DNA of 64,000 nt from JAXGOI01 sp040767605 (GCA_040767605.1 JAXGOI010000001.1:1612001-1676000); one strand, 5' to 3'. Numbered from the stretch's first letter, positions 7,564 through 16,388 are shown. Notes: generated from the letters alone by a model not told the origin. Program-made: numbers and translations.

Positions 7564-9846
7564 ATGGATTGGGATTTACTGGTGGAAAAAGAGAAAAAAA
7601 GCGGCTATTATAATTCCTCTGTTTTCGGCGGTTTTAATGAGGCCCTTAAAAAAGCCGCTCAGGAGGAAGGCCAAAATAAACTGGCCTCTCTTGCCGAGGC
7701 TTATGGCCGCGCCTCCTTAGTTGAAAGGGAAGAAATTCTAAATCAAATAGCCCCCTTAATTAAAGCTCTGCCTAAAGGGGAAACAAACTCCCGCCCCCGG
7801 GGGGAACAGGGAAAACCCCTCTTTATCCCCATTCAGTATTTAAAGGGGGTAGGGCCTAAAAGGGCGGCTCTTTTAAAGCGCCTGGGGGTAAATGATATTG
7901 AAGGGCTTTTAAATTATTTTCCCAGAGATTATCAGGACAGGCGGGAAATTACCCCAATAAGCGCCCTGGAATATGGCCTGGCCCAAACCATTTGCGGCGA
8001 GGTTTTAAGCCTCAGCATTATAAGGCCGAGGCCTAAAATGACAATTTTAAAAGCCCTTATTCAGGACGAAAGCGGCTATATAGCAGCGGTGTGGTTTAAT
8101 CAGCCCTATTTGGAAAAGAAGCTTGTAAAGGGGGTAAAAATCCTGCTTTACGGCAGGACGGAGAGTAAATATAATCAAAGAGAATTTATGGTGCAGGATT
8201 ATGCCTTTGAGGGGGATATTTCCCCCCGCCGGGGCATAGTGCCCATTTACCCCACTACCGGCTCCCTTAATCAAAAGGCTTTGGCAAATATTATTGCCCT
8301 AAGCTGGGAGAAATACGGCAAATTTATTGAAAATATCCTCCCCGAAAAAATAATTAAAAGCCGGGATTTGCTCCCCCGGCGCCGAGCCGTGGAATGGATG
8401 CATTTCCCTCCGGATTTAAATTCTAAGGAAAAGGCCCGCCAAACTCTGGCTTATGAGGAGCTTTTTATTCTTCAGCTGGCAATGGTTAAAAGCGAGGGCT
8501 CAACTCAGCAGCCCGGTATTGCCCATAAGCCTCTGGGGGAGAGCTTCAGCCGTTTTGAAAAGGCCCTGCCTTTTTCATTAATGAAGGCCCAAAAAAGAGT
8601 AATTACGGAAATTTACAGGGATATGGAAAGCCCTTATGCTATGGCCAGACTGCTGCAGGGGGATGTAGGCGCCGGCAAAACCGTTGTGGCGGCCTCAGCC
8701 CTTTTTAAAGCCGTCTCCGGGGGCTATCAGGGGGTTATGATGGCCCCTACGGAAATTTTAGCTCAGCAGCATTATAATAATTTAAAGGAGCTCTTTCAGG
8801 CTTTGGGCTATAAAATAGAGCTTTTTACCGGCTCCCTTAAAGGCAAGGCCAGGCAAAAGCTTTTAGAAAGCCTGAAAGAAGGAAAAATTGATATTTTAAT
8901 CGGCACCCATACCCTGATTCAGGAAGGGGTGGAAATACCCCGCCTTGGCCTTGCCATAACCGATGAGCAGCACCGCTTTGGGGTAAGGCAGAGAGCAAGC
9001 CTTGTTTCCAAGGGTATTGCCCCGGATTTACTGGTAATGACGGCTACTCCCATACCCAGAACCTTAGCCCTGACCCTTTACGGGGATTTGCAAATTTCCG
9101 TTATAGATGAGCTGCCCCCGGGGCGCAAGCCTGTTAAAACCTATGGGGTTGAAAATAAGCTGGAAAAGCGGGTTTGGGCTTTTATAGAGAAGGAAATTTC
9201 CCAGGGGCGCCAGGCTTTTATTGTTTGCCCGCTGGTGGAGGAATCCGAAAAGCTGGATTTGGAAAGCGCTGTTTCCCTCGCTCAAAACCTGGCGGAAAAA
9301 ATATTCCCCAAAAGGCGGGTAGCCTTAATTCACGGCCGCTTAAAATCTAAAGAAAAAGCAGAGATAATGAATTTATTCCGCCTGGGGGAAATTGACATAC
9401 TTGTTGCCACCACCGTAATTGAGGTGGGGATAGATATACCCAATGCCACAATAATGCTGGTTAGGGATGCCCATCGCTTCGGCCTGGCTCAGCTGCATCA
9501 ATTAAGGGGAAGAATCGGCCGGGGGAATGAACAGGCCTATTGTATTTTAATGCATGAGGCTAAAAGTGAAATTGCCAAAGAAAGAATAAGGGTAATGGCT
9601 CAAACTAATGACGGCTTTCAAATAGCCGAGGCGGATTTGCGCTTAAGGGGCCCGGGGGAGTTTTTTGGTACCCGGCAGCATGGCATACCCGAGCTTAAAA
9701 CGGCAAATATTTTTAAAGACAGCCTTTTATTGGAAAAGGCCAGAGAAGATGCCCTAAGCTTTATTGCAGGCTTCCCCAATTGGGAAGACCCGGGGCTTAA
9801 AACCCTAAAAGAGCATTTAGAAGAAAAATATCAGTTTTTAAACTAA
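7564..9846 (+). CDS. recG: ATP-dependent DNA helicase RecG
   Basis: A 760-residue superfamily 2 helicase that remodels stalled replication forks and branched DNA. An extra N-terminal stretch of about 85 residues precedes the wedge domain, which has the helix-hairpin-helix-like YLKGVGPKRAALLKRLGV. Helicase motifs are clear: Walker A GDVGAGKT, motif II DEQH, motif III TATPIPRT and motif VI QLRGRIGRG. The TRG-type C-terminal region is intact (FFGTRQHGIPELK). Bacterial RecG is usually about 680-700 residues, so the N-terminal extension is somewhat longer than average, as in several Clostridia and Thermotogae. A GGAGG site precedes the ATG. Confidence 0.96.
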   Translation: MDWDLLVEKEKKSGYYNSSVFGGFNEALKKAAQEEGQNKLASLAEAYGRASLVEREEILNQIAPLIKALPKGETNSRPRGEQGKPLFIPIQYLKGVGPKRAALLKRLGVNDIEGLLNYFPRDYQDRREITPISALEYGLAQTICGEVLSLSIIRPRPKMTILKALIQDESGYIAAVWFNQPYLEKKLVKGVKILLYGRTESKYNQREFMVQDYAFEGDISPRRGIVPIYPTTGSLNQKALANIIALSWEKYGKFIENILPEKIIKSRDLLPRRRAVEWMHFPPDLNSKEKARQTLAYEELFILQLAMVKSEGSTQQPGIAHKPLGESFSRFEKALPFSLMKAQKRVITEIYRDMESPYAMARLLQGDVGAGKTVVAASALFKAVSGGYQGVMMAPTEILAQQHYNNLKELFQALGYKIELFTGSLKGKARQKLLESLKEGKIDILIGTHTLIQEGVEIPRLGLAITDEQHRFGVRQRASLVSKGIAPDLLVMTATPIPRTLALTLYGDLQISVIDELPPGRKPVKTYGVENKLEKRVWAFIEKEISQGRQAFIVCPLVEESEKLDLESAVSLAQNLAEKIFPKRRVALIHGRLKSKEKAEIMNLFRLGEIDILVATTVIEVGIDIPNATIMLVRDAHRFGLAQLHQLRGRIGRGNEQAYCILMHEAKSEIAKERIRVMAQTNDGFQIAEADLRLRGPGEFFGTRQHGIPELKTANIFKDSLLLEKAREDALSFIAGFPNWEDPGLKTLKEHLEEKYQFLN

Positions 9847-9878
9847 AATACCGGCTTAAGCCGGTATTTTTTATTTTT
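9847..9878 (+). terminator. Terminator of recG
   Basis: The palindromic stem ATACCGGCTTAAGCCGGTAT, directly after the stop codon, is followed by TTTTTTATTTTT. Confidence 0.9.
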
Positions 9879-10023
9879 AACTAAAACTCTCAACAGCGGG
9901 AAGAATAAAAAAGCCGAAAGATTTTTATATTTTTTAAATAAAAATAATAAAAAGGCACTGAGATATTAAGCCACAGAGTAAAATGCTTTAACAAGCTTAT
10001 TTTTTAACCTAAAATAAACCAGA

Positions 10024-10099
10024 AATAGCAATATTTAGATGCAGACAGGAAAAAAATACATCCCCTTTTTAAGAATAGCAAAATCTATAAATGCAGACA
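10024..10099. repeat. Imperfect direct repeat upstream of the SASP gene
   Basis: AATAGCAATATTTAGATGCAGACA at 10024-10047 (shown in part: AATAGCAATATTTA) recurs as AATAGCAAAATCTA plus TAAATGCAGACA at 10074-10099, about 50 bases apart. It lies in the AT-rich 286-base gap between recG and the SASP start. It may be a regulator binding site or a remnant duplication. I could not fit a clean sigma-G promoter here. Confidence 0.5.
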
Positions 10100-10132
10100 A
10101 TAGCAATATCACTATTTAAGGAGGTGAAAATG

Positions 10133-10363
10133 ATGTCCAAAAGCTATTTGAATAATTTCAAAATGGAAGTTGCCAATGAGCTTGGTATTTCCAACTACGA
10201 CAGTATTGACAAAGGCCAGCTTTCCTCCCGCCAAAACGGATACGTTGGAGGCAATATGACGAAAAAAATGGTCGCCTTCGCTGAGCAGGCTTTATCTTCA
10301 GGACAATCTTCCAGCGTAAACAGCGCTTCTCCTACCGTCAGCAGTTCCAGTAAAAGCAACTAA
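10133..10363 (+). CDS. Alpha/beta-type small acid-soluble spore protein
   Basis: A 76-residue SASP that would coat and protect spore DNA. The family core is present: FKMEVANELGIS, which contains the region cut by the germination protease, then NGYVGGNMTKKMVAFAEQAL. The last about 24 residues are an unusual tail of Ser, Asn and Thr. Two ATGs lie side by side; I chose 10133 because AAGGAGGTG is then about 8 bases upstream. A longer frame from 10091 would run through the ribosome binding site. It faces the germination protease gene, its own degrading enzyme, across a shared terminator. Expression in the forespore (sigma-G) is expected. Confidence 0.9.
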   Translation: MSKSYLNNFKMEVANELGISNYDSIDKGQLSSRQNGYVGGNMTKKMVAFAEQALSSGQSSSVNSASPTVSSSSKSN

Positions 10364-10389
10364 ATATATTAATTATCAGCGCAAAAGAG

Positions 10390-10418
10390 AAGCCCGGAAA
10401 GCCGGGCTTTCTTTTTTT
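10390..10418. terminator. Terminator between the SASP gene and gpr
   Basis: The stem AAGCCCGG / CCGGGCTT is followed by TCTTTTTTT on the plus strand. On the minus strand a TCTCTTTTG tract follows, so it may serve both convergent genes. Confidence 0.85.
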
Positions 10419-11424
10419 AGCGCAAATAGTGCGGATAATTATTTTCATCTACCCCGCTATGCACAGCCTGGGCAAGGGAGGCCGCGATTAATAAAGAAAT
10501 ATCTGAAATAAGAGAATCAATTTCCCTTGGGGTAACAATTAAATTCCCCTCAAAAGCGGAAAGAAGATTTTCACTTATTTCATTTATAGTTTTACTTTCC
10601 AGCCGGGGGGTGTTTTTTAACTCTTTTTGCCAAATCTCCAAAAGATTTGAGATGGTTTCATAAATAATAATATTTGTATCAACAACTGTGGGTACTCCTA
10701 TGGCAATTGTAGGCACCCCCATATATTCCTCATTTATGGGGGCTCTTTTATTCCCCACTCCGGAGCCGGGGTTTATGCCGGTATCGGCAATTTGAATGGT
10801 TGTTCCCACCCGGCAGATGTTTCCGGCAGCCAGAGAATCAACGGCAATCAGGCAATCGGGCTTAACATGGTCTACCGTGCCTTTAATTATTTCTGCGGTT
10901 TCTATTCCTGTTATGCCTAAAACCCCCGGGGCCATAATGCAAAGAGATTTAAGCCCTTTTGCCAATTCTTTTGGGGCATGCTTTTTTATATGCCGGGTGG
11001 CAATGGTTTTATCTACAACCCGGGGGCCTAAAGAATCCGGGGTGGCCAGGGTATTGCCTAAGCCAATAAGCATAATGCAATTATGCTTTTGGGGCATAAG
11101 CTGTTTAAGCTTTTTCGCCACAAGTTTGCTTATGGGGCCTATCAGGTCTTTTTCTTCCGCTAAACGGGGGATTGCAATATTAATATAATGGCCCATTTTT
11201 TTACCCATTAAATCCTCGCCTTGAGGGTTTAAAATGGTAATTGTGGTAATTTTAGCCTCCGGGTAATTTTCAATATCTTCTTTTACCCCCGGCACTTCAA
11301 GATTAGCCTCCCCCCGCAAAAGACAATGAGCCTCTTCGGCTAAATCCAGCTTTTTATAAAGGGTGCTAAAATTTTTGTATTTTAAAAGAGGGTTTTGAGT
11401 ATTTAAAAAAGGCTTCTTTTTCAT
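10417..11424 (-). CDS. gpr: Germination protease GPR
   Basis: A 335-residue aspartic-like spore protease that starts degradation of SASPs during germination. It is made as a zymogen. The conserved mature N-terminus region LDLAEEAHCLL lies at about residue 26-36, after a short prosequence. Family blocks CIMLIGLGNTLATPDSLGPR, MAPGVLGITGIETAEII and DSLAAGNICRVGTTIQIADTGI are intact. The start is ATG behind AAGGAGAG on the minus strand. It is convergent with a SASP gene. The two would meet functionally only at germination, the protease being packaged in the forespore. Confidence 0.96.
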   Translation of the reverse strand: MKKKPFLNTQNPLLKYKNFSTLYKKLDLAEEAHCLLRGEANLEVPGVKEDIENYPEAKITTITILNPQGEDLMGKKMGHYINIAIPRLAEEKDLIGPISKLVAKKLKQLMPQKHNCIMLIGLGNTLATPDSLGPRVVDKTIATRHIKKHAPKELAKGLKSLCIMAPGVLGITGIETAEIIKGTVDHVKPDCLIAVDSLAAGNICRVGTTIQIADTGINPGSGVGNKRAPINEEYMGVPTIAIGVPTVVDTNIIIYETISNLLEIWQKELKNTPRLESKTINEISENLLSAFEGNLIVTPREIDSLISDISLLIAASLAQAVHSGVDENNYPHYLR

Positions 11425-11595
11425 GGCTCTCCTTATAGGCTTTAATTAGTTAATCGTTTTTATTATGGCAAAATTTTCGTATTTTAAACCCTTAAAGTAA
11501 AAGTAAAAATTTGCTGGCTTTTTAGAGAATATGCAGGAAGAGAAATGTTTTGCTAGAATAAGTATTAAGTATAGTTTTAAGCGGGTGTATAAGCT

Positions 11596-11808
11596 ATGGA
11601 AGCCAGATGCAAAATCTGCGGTAAAGCCTATACCATAAATAAAGCTCATAAGGATTATAAAAAGATTGCCGCAAACCCGGATGCTGTTTTTATATGTAAA
11701 TTCTGCGGCAATCATCTTGCTGCCCAGGCCCTAACGGGTTCCGGGATAATTAAAAAGCGTAAAACCGTAAAACAAAGCCTAAACCCTAAAAAACCCCAGA
11801 GCCCCTAG
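11596..11808 (+). CDS. Small zinc-ribbon protein, YlaI/DUF2197-like
   Basis: A 70-residue protein with CKIC at residues 5-8 and CKFC about 29 residues later, forming a four-cysteine zinc ribbon. A basic, proline-containing C-terminal tail (KKRKTVKQSLNPKKP) follows. The spacing and length resemble the DUF2197 family (Bacillus YlaI), which has no known function. The upstream site is weak (GCGGGTG). It lies divergently from gpr and 100 bases before rsmD. An overlapping minus-strand frame at 11446-11715 looks like a shadow. Confidence 0.7.
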   Translation: MEARCKICGKAYTINKAHKDYKKIAANPDAVFICKFCGNHLAAQALTGSGIIKKRKTVKQSLNPKKPQSP

Positions 11809-11908
11809 GTTCCGCGGTAAACGGGCTTTTTAAAACCGGCCCATAACTATTTTTACCAGAGCTGCTTAATTTTTTTCGGCTAATTTATATTTAAAAGGAT
11901 GTTGCGAT

Positions 11909-12499
11909 TTGCGGGTTATAGCCGGTAAGGCAAAAGGCAGGCTCTTAAAGGCCCCGCCGGGCCTTGGGACAAGACCCACCTCAGACAGGGTTAAAGAAGC
12001 TGTTTTCAGCGTTTTAGCCGCAAATATTCCCCAAAGCCGGGTTTTGGATGCCTTTGCTGGCTCCGGCGCTTTGGGTATTGAGGCTCTTTCCCGCGGGGCT
12101 GAAAAAGCTGTTTTTATGGAAAAAACCCCGGCCGCCCTGGGGGTTTTAAAAGAAAATATTTCTCGCCTGGGTTTTAGCGGGGAAAGCCGAATTATTCCCG
12201 GGGATTGCCTTAAAATAATTCCCGCCCTCAAGGAAAAATACGGGGAATTTGGCTTTAACCTTGTGTTTTCGGACCCACCTTATAATAAAGATATTTTACC
12301 CGGGTTTATGCAGGCCTTATTAACAGAAGAAATTTTAGCCCCGGAGGCAATAATAATTGTTGAAACCTCAATAAAAGAGGCTGAAAATATTAAGGCCAAC
12401 GGTTTTAACGGGTGTAAAATAATTAAAGATTCAAAATACGGAGATACCGCCGTTATCTATTTTGCAAGGGAAAGGAGTGCCGGTTGTGGACAGAGTTGA
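11909..12499 (+). CDS. rsmD: 16S rRNA (guanine966-N2)-methyltransferase RsmD
   Basis: A 196-residue Rossmann-fold methyltransferase that modifies G966 in 30S subunits. It begins MRVIAGKAKGRLLKAPPG and carries TRPTSDRVKEAVF. The SAM-binding motif I is DAFAGSGALGIEALSRGA and the catalytic motif is DPPY, as expected for N2-guanine methylation. The start is a TTG with AAAGGATG about 8 bases upstream. It overlaps the next gene by 14 bases. In most Firmicutes coaD follows rsmD, but it does not here. Confidence 0.93.
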   Translation: MRVIAGKAKGRLLKAPPGLGTRPTSDRVKEAVFSVLAANIPQSRVLDAFAGSGALGIEALSRGAEKAVFMEKTPAALGVLKENISRLGFSGESRIIPGDCLKIIPALKEKYGEFGFNLVFSDPPYNKDILPGFMQALLTEEILAPEAIIIVETSIKEAENIKANGFNGCKIIKDSKYGDTAVIYFARERSAGCGQS

Positions 12500-12947
12500 A
12501 ATTGAGGATATTTTAAGGGATCTTGAGGATCTCATTGCAAATGCGTCCAGAGTACCTTTAACTGGCAAGGTATTATTGGATGGGGATTTGCTTTTGGAAT
12601 TTGTGGATAAAATATATGCGGTTATGCCCGAGGAGCTTAAACAGGCCAAGCAGGTGCTGGATCAAAGCGATAAACTCCTTGAAAGCATGGAAAGCCAGGG
12701 CAAAAGGATTTTGGAGGATGCCCGCCAGCAGGCTGCCGCCATGGTTTTAGATAGCGAAATATATAAGGAAGCTCAGCTCCAGGGGGAGCAAATTCGGATG
12801 CAGGCTGAAAATGAGGCAAACGCTTTGCGCCAGGAGGCTGTTTCTTATTCTGAAGATATTCTTCAGCAATTAGAGATGAATTTAGAAAAAGCCGCCTTTT
12901 CCATTAAAAAAAGCCGGGAAGATTTAAAGGCCTATCGTTCTTATTAG
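12486..12947 (+). CDS. Coiled-coil protein of unknown function between rsmD and ylbJ
   Basis: A 153-residue soluble protein with no signal peptide. The N-terminal third is mixed; the rest is a long heptad-rich helix (LLESMESQGKRILEDARQQA, EAQLQGEQIRMQAENEANAL) resembling the stalk of ATP synthase subunit b or DivIVA-like proteins. Homologues in this position in other Clostridia are often just labelled ATPase. I chose the GTG at 12486 because AAAGGAG lies 8 bases upstream. A frame extension to 12462 has no such site. It overlaps the end of rsmD, so the two are translationally coupled. Function unknown. Confidence 0.8.
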   Translation: MDRVEIEDILRDLEDLIANASRVPLTGKVLLDGDLLLEFVDKIYAVMPEELKQAKQVLDQSDKLLESMESQGKRILEDARQQAAAMVLDSEIYKEAQLQGEQIRMQAENEANALRQEAVSYSEDILQQLEMNLEKAAFSIKKSREDLKAYRSY

Positions 12948-13000
12948 GCTTTTAAGCGGGCCTTCTATTTTGTTTAGCGGATTTAATTTAACGGCGCTTT

Positions 13001-14095
13001 TTATGCCGCCGGGGTCTTTCTTTTCCCAAAAATAATCCCTAAAAGAAGTATCCCCATGGCAATACCTAAAAGCCCGGTTTGGCTTAGGCCGGCCTTAGGG
13101 GTTTTTGTAGAGGTTTCCAAGGCTAAGGGCCAAAGGCCGCAAATTATATAAGTAAGAGCAAAAACCGATAAACTTTGGATAATACGGCATTTAAGAAAAA
13201 GCTTAAGGCTTAAATCAGTATCGGCTATCATGGCCGCAACCTGGGCATGAATCCCTATCCCGCCGAAGCTTAGCATAGCGCAGGATAAAGCCAGTTTAAG
13301 GTTAAGGGGCAGGGAGGTCTGGCCGATACTGTTTATACCCAGAGTCATTTCCCACAAGCCCTGAAGGAGGGGTATATTTAACTCCTCCGGCAGGCCGATT
13401 TTTTTTAAGGGCAGCATTATTAAAGTATTTATACCCGAGGCATCTATACTATTGCTAAGTATTGAAAAGAATACCAGGTAGCACCCAATTATAGCAATAT
13501 TGCCGCCTGCATTTTTGGCGGCGTTTTTTAAGAGCTTGCCAAAGGGGAGCAGATTTTGATTTTTCTTCCCCCTGTGTTCCGGGCTCCTTTTTAAGGGTAA
13601 AGGCGCTTTAAGCCCCAATAAAACCCCTAAAATTAGATTAACGCCGTAGCATATAAGCAAAATTAACCCTCCAAGCCCGGGGTTGCCCAAAATACCTGTG
13701 GCTACCACCAGGGTAATAAATAAAGGGCTGGGGTTATTATTAAAGGCGATTAATCTATTGCCTTCCTCTCTTGTTATAAGCCCCTGCCGCCTCAGGCCGG
13801 CGGCAACGGCGGCCCCGGCGGGGAAGCCGGAAAAATAGCCCATTACAAGGCCTAAAGCCGCCTCCCCCGGCAGGCGGAAAAGAGGCCGCATAAGCTTTTC
13901 AAAACCTCTGCCTAATTGCTCCATTAAACCTAGGTTTAAAAGAATTTCAGAAACCATTAAAAAAGGCAGCAGGGCCGGGAGAACAACATTCCACCATAAA
14001 TTCAAGCCCGTTGTTGCCCCTTCTAAAATCGCAGCCGGGAAGGCTACCATTGAAAAAACCAGAAAAACAATTAAAATATAAATAATCCGCTTCAT
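13001..14095 (-). CDS. ylbJ: Sporulation integral membrane protein YlbJ
   Basis: A 364-residue polytopic membrane protein with about eight hydrophobic segments and two nucleoside-recognition (Gate-type) repeats. In Bacillus subtilis ylbJ is a sigma-E gene required for heat-resistant spores. Its position next to rsmD and ackA matches other spore formers. Conserved-looking blocks include GYFSGFPAGAAVAAGLRRQG, AFNNNPSPLFI and CAMLSFGGIGIHAQ. The start is ATG, just after a GGGGGT sequence. It is transcribed opposite to its neighbours on both sides. Confidence 0.92.
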   Translation of the reverse strand: MKRIIYILIVFLVFSMVAFPAAILEGATTGLNLWWNVVLPALLPFLMVSEILLNLGLMEQLGRGFEKLMRPLFRLPGEAALGLVMGYFSGFPAGAAVAAGLRRQGLITREEGNRLIAFNNNPSPLFITLVVATGILGNPGLGGLILLICYGVNLILGVLLGLKAPLPLKRSPEHRGKKNQNLLPFGKLLKNAAKNAGGNIAIIGCYLVFFSILSNSIDASGINTLIMLPLKKIGLPEELNIPLLQGLWEMTLGINSIGQTSLPLNLKLALSCAMLSFGGIGIHAQVAAMIADTDLSLKLFLKCRIIQSLSVFALTYIICGLWPLALETSTKTPKAGLSQTGLLGIAMGILLLGIIFGKRKTPAA

Positions 14096-14215
14096 TTTTT
14101 ACCCCCGGGGCCGATGAGCTATATATAAATATATTTACGCCCTTGGATTATTAGGCCAAAAAGGGGAATTTATCTAGCATTTAAGATTTTGAAATAACTT
14201 CCGGAGGTCTTTTTA

Positions 14216-15415
14216 ATGAAAATTCTTGTTTTAAACAGCGGCAGTTCATCCCTTAAATATCAGCTATTTGATATGGGAGAAGAGAGAGTAATGGCAAAGG
14301 GGCTGGTGGAAAAAATCGGCCTTGTAGATGCAAACCTTGTTCACACCCCCAATGGGAATGGAAAAATAAAAATCGAGGCGGATATACCCGACCATACAGA
14401 AGCAATTCGCCTGGTTTTAGATGCCCTGACAGATTCAGAGCACGGGGTTATTGATAATATGCAGCAAATAAGCGCCGTTGGGCATCGGGTTGTTCACGGC
14501 GGCTCAACTTTTGCGGATACAACAATAATCGATGACAGCGTTATGAAGGAGCTTTACAGTTTAGTGGAGCTTGCCCCTCTGCATAATCCCCCGGCAATAT
14601 TAGGCATTGAAGCCTGCCGCGAGGTTATGCCCCGGGTTCCCATGGCCGCTGTTTTTGATACGGCCTTTCATCAAACTATGGAGCCTAAAAATTATATGTA
14701 CGGCATACCCTATGAGTATTATGAAAAATACGGCATTCGCCGCTACGGCTTTCATGGAACATCCCATCGCTTTGTCAGTTTAAGAACCGCCTATTTAATG
14801 GGTAAAGATATTGAAGATCTTAAAATTATCACCTGCCATTTAGGGAACGGCTCAAGCCTTGCGGCGGTAAAAGGCGGTAAATCAATAGATACCTCCATGG
14901 GCTTTACGCCATTGGAAGGCCTTTTAATGGGAACGCGCTCCGGCAATATAGACCCGGCCATTCTGCCTTTTCTTATGGAAAAAGAGCATTTAAGCACTAA
15001 TGAAATTTGTAATATTCTTAATAAAAAATCCGGCGTTTGGGGTATTTCTGCTGTTTCCAGCGATATGCGGGATATTGAAAATGCCGCGGCAAAAGGCAAT
15101 GAAAGGGCCCAGCTGGCCTTAAATATGTTTTTTACCAGGGTTATCCATTATATCGGGGCCTACACCGCAGAAATGAACGGTGTTGACGCCATTGTTTTCA
15201 CCGCCGGCATTGGGGAAAACGGCCCCGAAACCAGAGAGATAATTTGCCGGAACCTGGGCTTTTTAGGGGTAGAAATTGATAAAGTAGTAAATGATTGTAA
15301 AGGCGAGGAATTAAGAATTACCACAGATAATTCCAAGGTTCAGGTATGGGTTGTGCCTACCAATGAGGAATTAATGATAGCCAGAGATACCCTTGAGGCA
15401 ATTACACAAGAATAA
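14216..15415 (+). CDS. ackA: Acetate kinase
   Basis: A 399-residue enzyme, normal length, that interconverts acetyl phosphate plus ADP and acetate plus ATP. It makes ATP by substrate-level phosphorylation in a fermenting anaerobe. Signatures are LNSGSSSLKYQLFD at the N-terminus, GHRVVHGG, FDTAFHQTM, GFHGTSHRF, CHLGNGSS and FTAGIGENGPETRE. The start is ATG behind CCGGAGG. The partner pta is not in the window, but ackA sits between ylbJ and yceD, as it does in several Clostridia. Confidence 0.98.
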   Translation: MKILVLNSGSSSLKYQLFDMGEERVMAKGLVEKIGLVDANLVHTPNGNGKIKIEADIPDHTEAIRLVLDALTDSEHGVIDNMQQISAVGHRVVHGGSTFADTTIIDDSVMKELYSLVELAPLHNPPAILGIEACREVMPRVPMAAVFDTAFHQTMEPKNYMYGIPYEYYEKYGIRRYGFHGTSHRFVSLRTAYLMGKDIEDLKIITCHLGNGSSLAAVKGGKSIDTSMGFTPLEGLLMGTRSGNIDPAILPFLMEKEHLSTNEICNILNKKSGVWGISAVSSDMRDIENAAAKGNERAQLALNMFFTRVIHYIGAYTAEMNGVDAIVFTAGIGENGPETREIICRNLGFLGVEIDKVVNDCKGEELRITTDNSKVQVWVVPTNEELMIARDTLEAITQE

Positions 15416-15462
15416 TTTAGAATTTTGGCCTTTATTTTCGGCAATTCTTTAAATGCTTTTGG

Positions 15463-15491
15463 TTGACAGAGAGAGCCTTGCCCTGTATAAT
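15463..15491 (+). promoter_or_regulatory. Perfect sigma-A promoter of yceD-rpmF
   Basis: TTGACA (15463-15468), a 17-base spacer and TATAAT (15486-15491). This is the full consensus, 33 bases before the yceD start codon, and fits high expression of a ribosomal protein operon. Confidence 0.9.
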
Positions 15492-15524
15492 AGGAAAGCG
15501 TAATAATAGTTTCGGAGCATTAAA

Positions 15525-16052
15525 ATGTTAACAATTCCGGTGGGGAAATTAAAAAACTTCAATGGTGCCGGGGAGGATTTTTCCATTCAGGGCTGTTTAA
15601 ACCCTAAAGATTATGGCTATGGGGAGTTTGAGCTTATTCAGCCTCTTACCGTAAAATGCAGGGTGGAAAACCTGGCGGGGGTTTTAAATGTCAGCGGTTA
15701 TTTTAAGGCCAAAGTTTTAGTAAAATGCGACCGCTGCCAAGAGGCTTTTATGCTTCCTGCCGAGGGGGATTTTAATGAGGATTATACCCCAAACCCCCCT
15801 TTGGATTATTCCGGAGAAAGGGAAATTCATCCCTATTGCGGAGACAGGCTGGATATATCCCAACAGCTATTACAAAGAATTTTCCTGCTTTTACCTGTTA
15901 AGCTCCTTTGCCAGGAGAGCTGCCTTGGTCTTTGCCAAAGCTGCGGGATTAATCTTAATAAAGAAGTATGTTCCTGTACCAGGGATAATATAGATCCCCG
16001 TTTGGAGAAATTAAAAGATTTTGTCTTAAACGGTTCTAAGAAAGGGGTGTAG
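15525..16052 (+). CDS. yceD: DUF177 / YceD family protein
   Basis: A 175-residue protein of the DUF177 family, almost always encoded just before rpmF. In E. coli and plants it affects 23S rRNA accumulation. Cysteines occur as KCDRCQ in the middle and in a C-terminal cluster CQSCGINLNKEVCSC, suggesting metal binding in this version. It is followed by rpmF after 3 bases and is driven by a perfect sigma-A promoter. Confidence 0.9.
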   Translation: MLTIPVGKLKNFNGAGEDFSIQGCLNPKDYGYGEFELIQPLTVKCRVENLAGVLNVSGYFKAKVLVKCDRCQEAFMLPAEGDFNEDYTPNPPLDYSGEREIHPYCGDRLDISQQLLQRIFLLLPVKLLCQESCLGLCQSCGINLNKEVCSCTRDNIDPRLEKLKDFVLNGSKKGV

Positions 16053-16055
16053 AAA

Positions 16056-16244
16056 ATGGGCGTACCAAAGGGTAAAACCTCTAAAGCTAATAAAAGAATG
16101 AATAGGGCTGCCAGATACACTTTAGGCGGGCCGGCGCTTGCCACCTGCCCTCAATGCCATGCAATTAAGCAGCCTCACTCTGTTTGCAATGAATGCGGTT
16201 TTTATAAAGGCCGCAAAGTTGTGGAAAGTGCGGAGCAAAAATAA
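16056..16244 (+). CDS. rpmF: 50S ribosomal protein L32
   Basis: A 62-residue basic protein starting MGVPKGKTSKANKRMNRA. It is the zinc-ribbon form, with CPQC and CNEC spaced by 10 residues. The start is ATG behind AAAGGGGTG. It is co-transcribed with yceD and ended by a strong terminator. The length is typical. Confidence 0.97.
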   Translation: MGVPKGKTSKANKRMNRAARYTLGGPALATCPQCHAIKQPHSVCNECGFYKGRKVVESAEQK

Positions 16245-16254
16245 TTTTGCTATT

Positions 16255-16287
16255 AAAATCGGCGCAAAGCGCCGATTTTTCTTTTTT
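16255..16287 (+). terminator. Terminator of yceD-rpmF
   Basis: The stem AAAATCGGCGC / GCGCCGATTTT with loop AAA is followed by TCTTTTTT. Confidence 0.92.
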
Positions 16288-16319
16288 AGTTTAATTTTAG
16301 CTAATTTGCCTGTTTTTGC

Positions 16320-16348
16320 TTGCTAAAAAATTCCGGGGAAGATATTAT
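16320..16348 (+). promoter_or_regulatory. Candidate promoter of plsX
   Basis: TTGCTA (16320-16325), a 17-base spacer and TATTAT (16343-16348), about 40 bases before the plsX start. Confidence 0.5.
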
Positions 16349-16388
16349 ATAATAAGGCAAAAGTAAAACTGTATTCGGGAGGAAGCCA

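Noticed and set aside
11446..11715. Minus-strand frame of 89 codons with hydrophobic sequence
   Set aside because: It lies opposite the zinc-ribbon gene at 11596 and the gpr promoter region, and has no ribosome binding site. Probably a shadow.
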